Shown: positions 59,232-64,000 of the stretch, piece after piece
Position numbering within the stretch: the stretch's first letter is position 1
How the letters are laid out: every line of letters begins with the position of its first letter
NCBI GenBank assembly: GCA_002353485.1
Contig: DEJS01000016.1
Coordinates: 1-64,000, forward strand
Direction: 5' to 3'
DNA length: 64,000 nt
Source: Prevotella sp. UBA2742
GTDB lineage: Bacteria; Bacteroidota; Bacteroidia; Bacteroidales; Bacteroidaceae
Program-made: the position numbers and the translations under genes
Notes under the pieces: generated by a model
Told to the model about the DNA's origin: nothing
Database searches by the model: none
The model's input: the letters and a program-made list of their open reading frames with translations, nothing else

Positions 59232-61298
59232 GAACTTGATGCACAGCATGGTCATGTCGTCGGAGGGCTCTGCGCCGTCGACGAAGGAGGCCACGTCGTG
59301 CCGTACCGTATGGACGGTGTCGCGCGCCGATGCCGTCTTGCCTGCGGCCAACAGCTGCTGCAGACGGTCGTCGCCGTACTGCTGCTGCTGGGGGTTCTCG
59401 GCCTCGTTGACGCCGTCGGTGTAGAGGAACAGTGTCTTGCCGAACACGTTGTCGAGGTGCTGGCCCGCGAACTCCATTTCGGGCCACAGCCCTACGGGGG
59501 CGTTGGCCTCCATGTCGAGGAAGCGTCCGTCAAGCAGAGGCGGGTTGTGTCCGGCATTGCAGTAGTCGAGCCGCCCGGTGTCCAGATGGGCCTGGGCTAT
59601 GAACATGGTGACGAACATGCCGCTGTCGTTGTCGGCCGACAGCATCTCGTTGAGCTTGGTGGCTACATACTCGGGCGGAAAGCCCTCCATGGCGTAGGCA
59701 CGGAAGAACTTGACGGCTACCGACATGAACATGGATGCCGGCACACCCTTGCCCGCCACGTCGCCGATGCAGAAGTAGAGCGTCTGGCCCTGCTGGTAGA
59801 AGTCGTAGAGGTCGCCGCCCACCTGCTTGGCCGGTGTCATGTCGGCATAGAGGTCGAAGCGTGGGTCGTCGGGGAACAGGTGTGGCACCATGCCCATCTG
59901 TATGTCGCGTGCTATGCGCAGCTCGCTCTCCATGCGCTCGCGCGCCGTGGTGTGCTCCTCCAGCTGGTCGTAGGCCTCCTTGAGCTGGCTGTGGGCCTGT
60001 TGCAGCCGGCGCGCCGCGCGCTGCCGGCGGTAGAGGTAGAAACAGAGGTAACCTATGGTCAGCAGGCCGATGGCTATCGAGGCCAGGAGCATGACGCGCT
60101 GCGTGCGCTCGGACTGCTGCTGGGCCTCTATCTTCGACTGGTACTCGCTGAGCTGCAGGTCCTTGTTGTTGCGCTCCAGGCTGTCGTTCTGCAGCTTCAC
60201 CTGGGCGTTGGCCAGCTCGATGCGCTGGTTCTTGAGGGTCAGCTGCAGGGCCTCTTCGGTCAGTCGCTTCTGTTCCAGTTCGTGGGCTATGTTCTCCATC
60301 TGTATCTGCTGGTTGCGCAGCTTAAGATTCTTTGCCTCCAACTCGACACGCCCCATGTCCATGGCGGCGGTCATCTCCATGAGCAGGTGTTCGTTGCGGG
60401 CCGAGTAGATGGAGTCGCGTATAAACATATACTTGCGCGACGTGCCGTAGGCCTTGGCGAAGTCGCCCTTGCGCTTGTAGATGATTTGCTGCATTTCGAG
60501 TCTGGTGAGGTCGCTGGTTATCTTTTCGGCCTCCTTGAGCGCGTCGTCGTAGCGCTGCTCGTTGATGAGTCGCCAGCACTCCACGCGCGGGCCGTAGATG
60601 CCGTCGCGACCCAGCTGCTGCTTGATGCGCTCGCGCTGGGCGTACACCTCGTTGAAGCGCTGCTTGTACTCCTTAGCTCCTATCTTGTAGTTGCTGGTGT
60701 CGGCAATGGCCAGACACTTGATGCTGAGGGCGTTGAGCTGGTGGCGCGGCTCGATGCCAGGCTCGTGCATGGCCTGGTCGGTCAGCCGCACGGCCTCCAT
60801 GGGGTGGCCCGTGGCGTATTCGATGCGGGCCAGCTCAAGGTAGCTGGCGGCAGCCCCTTCGCCGGGGAAGTGGTCGTGCAGATAGCCGATGGCCTGTCGC
60901 AGGTGCTTCCGGGCCTCGTCGTAGTTGGCCATCAAGGCGCAGATGGCTCCTATGACGTGCGCTCCGGAATAGATGCCGTAGGAGTGGTTGTGCTGGGCGG
61001 CGTATTCCTGCATCTCCTTGGCAGTCTGCAGACCCTTGTTGCGCTTCATGCGGTTGGCGTAGAAGGTGGCCTGGTTGGCCCAGGTGCGGTAGAAGAGACG
61101 CTCGTCGCCCGCCTTCAGGGCCTGGACTTTGAGCCGTTCGGTGAGCGCCATGAAGTCGGTCTCCTGGGTTTTGCGCGTGCTGAACATGTCGTACATCTGT
61201 TTGGTCAGCTGTTTGATGTCGTCAGTCTGGGCCTTTGCCTGGGGTACTGACAGGTGCAGCAGCAGAAGCAGGGCTATGATGAGGTGTCTTTGTTTCAT
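59226..61298 (-). CDS. SpoIIE/RsbU-type PP2C phosphatase with periplasmic TPR sensor
   Basis: The start at 61298 is set by a clear signal peptide (MKQRHLIIALLLLLHLSV, cleavage after AKAQ); the open frame upstream of it is antisense to the GH2 gene and not real. The 690-aa protein has a TPR-like helical region, a coiled coil rich in Gln/Glu/Leu (~300-400), a transmembrane helix (~402-424), a second coiled coil, and a SpoIIE domain (~455-690). Metal Asp motifs are GGDLYDF, GDVAGKG, TDGVNEA and SDDMTM. Such enzymes dephosphorylate anti-anti-sigma-type proteins in partner-switching. No STAS or RsbW-like gene is adjacent. A -7 box TATCTTTG (61325-61318) lies upstream. Confidence 0.88.
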   Translation of the reverse strand: MKQRHLIIALLLLLHLSVPQAKAQTDDIKQLTKQMYDMFSTRKTQETDFMALTERLKVQALKAGDERLFYRTWANQATFYANRMKRNKGLQTAKEMQEYAAQHNHSYGIYSGAHVIGAICALMANYDEARKHLRQAIGYLHDHFPGEGAAASYLELARIEYATGHPMEAVRLTDQAMHEPGIEPRHQLNALSIKCLAIADTSNYKIGAKEYKQRFNEVYAQRERIKQQLGRDGIYGPRVECWRLINEQRYDDALKEAEKITSDLTRLEMQQIIYKRKGDFAKAYGTSRKYMFIRDSIYSARNEHLLMEMTAAMDMGRVELEAKNLKLRNQQIQMENIAHELEQKRLTEEALQLTLKNQRIELANAQVKLQNDSLERNNKDLQLSEYQSKIEAQQQSERTQRVMLLASIAIGLLTIGYLCFYLYRRQRAARRLQQAHSQLKEAYDQLEEHTTARERMESELRIARDIQMGMVPHLFPDDPRFDLYADMTPAKQVGGDLYDFYQQGQTLYFCIGDVAGKGVPASMFMSVAVKFFRAYAMEGFPPEYVATKLNEMLSADNDSGMFVTMFIAQAHLDTGRLDYCNAGHNPPLLDGRFLDMEANAPVGLWPEMEFAGQHLDNVFGKTLFLYTDGVNEAENPQQQQYGDDRLQQLLAAGKTASARDTVHTVRHDVASFVDGAEPSDDMTMLCIKFL

Positions 61299-61317
61299 CA
61301 AGAGGGAAATTTTTCTG

Positions 61318-61356
61318 CAAAGATAGTAATATTTTTGGGAAAATGTTGTAACTTTG
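61318..61356. promoter_or_regulatory. Divergent promoter region PP2C / GH2
   Basis: Minus strand: TATCTTTG (61325-61318), 19 nt from the PP2C ATG. Plus strand: TAACTTTG (61349-61356), 32 nt from the GH2 ATG. -33 elements are not clear. Confidence 0.55.
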
Positions 61357-61388
61357 TGCCTGAAAATTAGGGAGTCTTGAATTTTAGG

Positions 61389-63773
61389 ATGATGAAACGT
61401 ATATTTTGTGCTTTCCTGGTGCTGCTGACAGTGAGTGTTGCGGCGGCCCGCAAGCGAGTATGCTTTGATGCCGACTGGCGCTTCGTGCTGGCCGACTCGG
61501 TGCAGATGTCGAAACCCTCGTACGACGACGGCCACTGGCGCCGTGTCGACCTGCCGCACGACTGGGCGGTGGAGGGCGACTTCGCCGTGTCGAACCCCTC
61601 GGGTGCCGGCGGCGGTGCGCTGCCCGGCGGCGTGGGGTGGTACAGGAAGCACTTCCGCATACGCGAGGTGGCGGCCTACCTGCTTCAGTTTGACGGCGTG
61701 TACATGAACGCCACGGTATGGGTGAACGGCGAGAAGCTGGGCTACCGGCCCTACGGCTACAGCTCGTTCGTCTATGACATCACGCGTTACCTGCGTACGG
61801 GCGACAATGTGGTGGCCGTAAGGGTGGACAACAGCGACCAGCCTAACTCGCGCTGGTACTCGGGCTGTGGCATCTACCGCCACGTGTGGCTTACCACCAC
61901 CGATGCGGTGCACATAGAGCCTTGGGGCGTGCATGTGGAGACCGATGCCAGGACGGGCCGTGTGCGTGTGACGACGACGGTGAACGGCCGCGGCTACTCG
62001 GTACGCAACAGCGTGTTCGACCAGGAGGGCCGTGAGATGGGTCTGAAGGTGAAGAAGCCCCGGCTGTGGTCGCCCGAGAGTCCGTACTGCTACCGTGTGC
62101 GTACGCGGGTGATGAAGGGCGGCCAGGTGGTCGACGAGGTGTGGACGACGACGGCCTTCCGCCAGTTCCGCTTCGACGCCCAGACGGGTTTTTGGCTGAA
62201 CGGTAAGAACATGAAGATAAACGGCGTCTGCGAGCACCACGACCTGGGTGCGCTGGGCGCTGCGCTGCACGAGGACGCCCTGCACCGCAAGCTGACGAAG
62301 CTGAAGACGATGGGCGTGAACGCGATACGCTGTTCGCACAACCCGCCGGCACCGGAGCTGCTGAACATGTGCGACACGATGGGCTTCATCGTGATGGACG
62401 AGAGCTTCGACATGTGGCGTCGGCGCAAGACGGAGAACGACTACGCGCGCTTCTTTGACGAGTGGCACGAGCGTGACCTGCGCGACATGGTGCTGCGCGA
62501 CCGCAACCATCCGTGCATACTGATGTGGTCGATAGGCAACGAGGTGCTGGAGCAGTGGTCGTCGGCCGATGCCGATACGCTGACGCTGGAGCAGGCCAAC
62601 CTGATACTGAACGCAGGGCACGACGCCTCGACGTTGGCCAAGGAGGGCGAGAAGAGCGTACAGACGCTGCTGACGGAGCATCTGGCCGACATCGTGCGAC
62701 GTCTGGACACGTCGCGCCCCATCACGGCGGGATGTAACGAGCCTTCGCCCGGGAACCACCTGTTCCAGGGCAATGCCCTCGACATTATAGGCTTCAACTA
62801 TCACCACGAGTGGATTAAGGACGTGCCGAAGAACTTCCCCGGGCGCCCCTTCATTATGACCGAGAGCGTGTCGGCACTGCAGACGAGCGGCTACTACCGC
62901 ATGCCGTCGGACAAGATATACAAGGCCCCCCAGGAGTGGTGGCTGCCCTATACCGACCCCACCTATATGTGTTCGGCGTACGACAATATGCATGCCTCGT
63001 GGTCGACGACTCACGAGCAGAACTGGGACGTGGTGAAGCATACGCCCTACTGCAGCGGGCAGTTCATCTGGACGGGCTTCGACTACTTAGGCGAGCCCAC
63101 GCCGTACGGATTCCCGGCACGGTCGAGCTATTTCGGCATTATCGACCTGGCAGGCCAGCCCAAGGACGTGTACTATATGTACCAGAGCGAGTGGACCGAC
63201 CGGCCCGTGCTGCACCTCTTCCCGCACTGGAACTGGCTGGAGGGTCAGCAGATAGACCTGTGGTGCTACTACAGTCAGGCCGACGAGGTAGAGCTGTACA
63301 TTAACGGCAAGAGCCAGGGTGTGCGCAGGAAGTCGGCACGACTGACGACGCCGAACGCCCTGTATGCTACGCCCTACCACGTGATGTGGCGCGTGCAGTA
63401 CGAGCCCGGCGAGGTGAAGGTGGTGGCGCGCAAGGACGGCCGTGAGGTGCGCCAGCAGACGATACACACGGCGGGCCATCCAGAGCGTATCGAGCTGAAG
63501 GTGGACTATCAGGGCCGCGACCTGACCTTTGTGCAGGCCACGGTGGTTGACGAGGACGGCAACCGCTGTCCGTGGGCCGAGGACCAGCTGTTCTTCAGCA
63601 CCGAGGGTGCGGCACGCGTCATTGCCACCGACAACGGTTGCCAGACGTCGATGGAGCGTTTTACTTCTCCCCAGCGCAAGGCCTTCTTTGGCCGTTGCAT
63701 GGTCATCGTTAAGGGGCGCGGCACCTTGAAGGCACGCGCCTACGGATTAGAAACCAATACTATTAAGCTATGA
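61389..63773 (+). CDS. Glycoside hydrolase family 2 enzyme with DUF4982 (beta-galactosidase-like)
   Basis: The 794-aa enzyme has a signal peptide (FCAFLVLLTVSVAAA), so it is probably periplasmic. A GH2 sugar-binding domain and an immunoglobulin-like domain precede the catalytic barrel. The acid/base Glu is at ~385 in SIGNEV and the nucleophile Glu at ~492 in MTES. DUF4982 and a small beta-sandwich close the protein. This is the architecture of Bacteroidetes beta-galactosidases, although beta-mannosidase or beta-glucuronidase cannot be excluded. An in-frame ATG at 61377 is 12 nt upstream. Its stop overlaps the next ATG (ATGA). Confidence 0.85.
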   Translation: MMKRIFCAFLVLLTVSVAAARKRVCFDADWRFVLADSVQMSKPSYDDGHWRRVDLPHDWAVEGDFAVSNPSGAGGGALPGGVGWYRKHFRIREVAAYLLQFDGVYMNATVWVNGEKLGYRPYGYSSFVYDITRYLRTGDNVVAVRVDNSDQPNSRWYSGCGIYRHVWLTTTDAVHIEPWGVHVETDARTGRVRVTTTVNGRGYSVRNSVFDQEGREMGLKVKKPRLWSPESPYCYRVRTRVMKGGQVVDEVWTTTAFRQFRFDAQTGFWLNGKNMKINGVCEHHDLGALGAALHEDALHRKLTKLKTMGVNAIRCSHNPPAPELLNMCDTMGFIVMDESFDMWRRRKTENDYARFFDEWHERDLRDMVLRDRNHPCILMWSIGNEVLEQWSSADADTLTLEQANLILNAGHDASTLAKEGEKSVQTLLTEHLADIVRRLDTSRPITAGCNEPSPGNHLFQGNALDIIGFNYHHEWIKDVPKNFPGRPFIMTESVSALQTSGYYRMPSDKIYKAPQEWWLPYTDPTYMCSAYDNMHASWSTTHEQNWDVVKHTPYCSGQFIWTGFDYLGEPTPYGFPARSSYFGIIDLAGQPKDVYYMYQSEWTDRPVLHLFPHWNWLEGQQIDLWCYYSQADEVELYINGKSQGVRRKSARLTTPNALYATPYHVMWRVQYEPGEVKVVARKDGREVRQQTIHTAGHPERIELKVDYQGRDLTFVQATVVDEDGNRCPWAEDQLFFSTEGAARVIATDNGCQTSMERFTSPQRKAFFGRCMVIVKGRGTLKARAYGLETNTIKL

Positions 63774-64000
63774 ACAGAATAACAACCATCTACAAGCCCC
63801 TCAGGGGACTCGTCGTTGCCGGCATGGTGTGTAGCGGCCTTACGGCCAGCGCACAGCTGACGACCAATCAGGGTGTGCAGTACCTGCAGTGCATGCAGAA
63901 AGACATGTCGGGCGACTTCTGTGACCTGTCGAACACCTACTTCCTGGCCGACTCGCTGGCCGCGTTCGACGCTGCGCGGGGCGAAGGCCTCGTCAACTGG
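63770..64000 (+). CDS. Secreted protein of unknown family (3' partial)
   Basis: The start overlaps the GH2 stop as ATGA, so it is translationally coupled. The first ~26 residues form a signal peptide ending TASAQ; the visible mature part is LTTNQGVQYLQCMQKDMSGD and onward to the window edge. About 77 codons are visible. No domain can be assigned. By context it could be another carbohydrate-active enzyme or lipid-surface protein of the same operon. Confidence 0.65.
   Translation, partial: MNRITTIYKPLRGLVVAGMVCSGLTASAQLTTNQGVQYLQCMQKDMSGDFCDLSNTYFLADSLAAFDAARGEGLVNW

Noticed and set aside
59298..61250. 650-codon plus-strand frame opposite the PP2C gene
   Set aside because: It is antisense to recognised TPR, coiled-coil and SpoIIE domains; Leu/Val/His-rich without any recognisable family.
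61299..63041. N-terminal extension of the PP2C frame giving a 1271-residue product
   Set aside because: The extension is antisense to the GH2 gene. The PP2C has a perfect signal peptide starting at 61298 and its own promoter.

Overview
This window reads as a chromosome segment of a Bacteroidota bacterium, most likely a fairly GC-rich member of Prevotellaceae. Four things point there. Promoters have the Bacteroidetes layout (TAnnTTTG near -7 and TTTG about 20 bp upstream) and almost no Shine-Dalgarno sites. Family markers include DUF4827, DUF5606, a FimB/Mfa2-like lipoprotein, the lipoprotein TamA variant TamL, and two-component sensors with beta-propeller periplasmic domains. The GlmM, NusB and RibH neighbourhoods match Bacteroidales order. 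The genus is inference.

Layout. Positions 1-3305 are the end of a lower-GC prophage: the 3' end of a tail gene, a large tail-associated protein and a convergent tyrosine integrase, abutting the 3' end of an initiator tRNA-fMet gene (3376-3451, minus strand). From there the region is core chromosome. It runs tetR-fabG, a GH3 beta-glucosidase, then rluA-tamB-tamL (outer-membrane assembly) and a P1B ATPase that seems to lack its ATP-binding domain. Next are a nucleotidyltransferase, nrnA, a DUF4827 lipoprotein and glmM, then nagB and aroB, an outer-membrane barrel protein with a glycine-rich tail, a Fur-family regulator and DUF5606. The block 29-39 kb is housekeeping: coaE, ybbR, yajC, nusB, ribH, a TPR protein, recF, a DciA-like gene, a folate cyclo-ligase, an S41 protease, a dCMP deaminase and an M3 peptidase.

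From about 40 kb the content is more accessory. It holds a LEA-like lipoprotein, xthA, and a hexuronate or polyol locus (orphan PTS galactitol-type IIC, a KduI with a signal peptide, a hexuronate-type MFS transporter). Two tandem membrane sensors follow. They look like a duplicated hybrid two-component system whose copies have lost complementary modules. A GH31 enzyme with a PA14 domain lies directly downstream. Then come four small genes of unknown function (55.1-57.3 kb), a TPR histidine kinase facing a TPR PP2C phosphatase, a GH2 glycosidase, and the start of a further secreted protein that leaves the window.

The most noteworthy signals are: (i) the complementary degeneration of the two tandem regulators; (ii) the N-domain-less P-type ATPase; (iii) the uncharacterised four-gene cluster; (iv) intergenic tandem repeats with an 11-bp period, or multiples of it, at several unrelated loci, one forming a long inverted array; and (v) tandem repeats that begin inside stop codons. 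No CRISPR array, rRNA or insertion sequence was seen.
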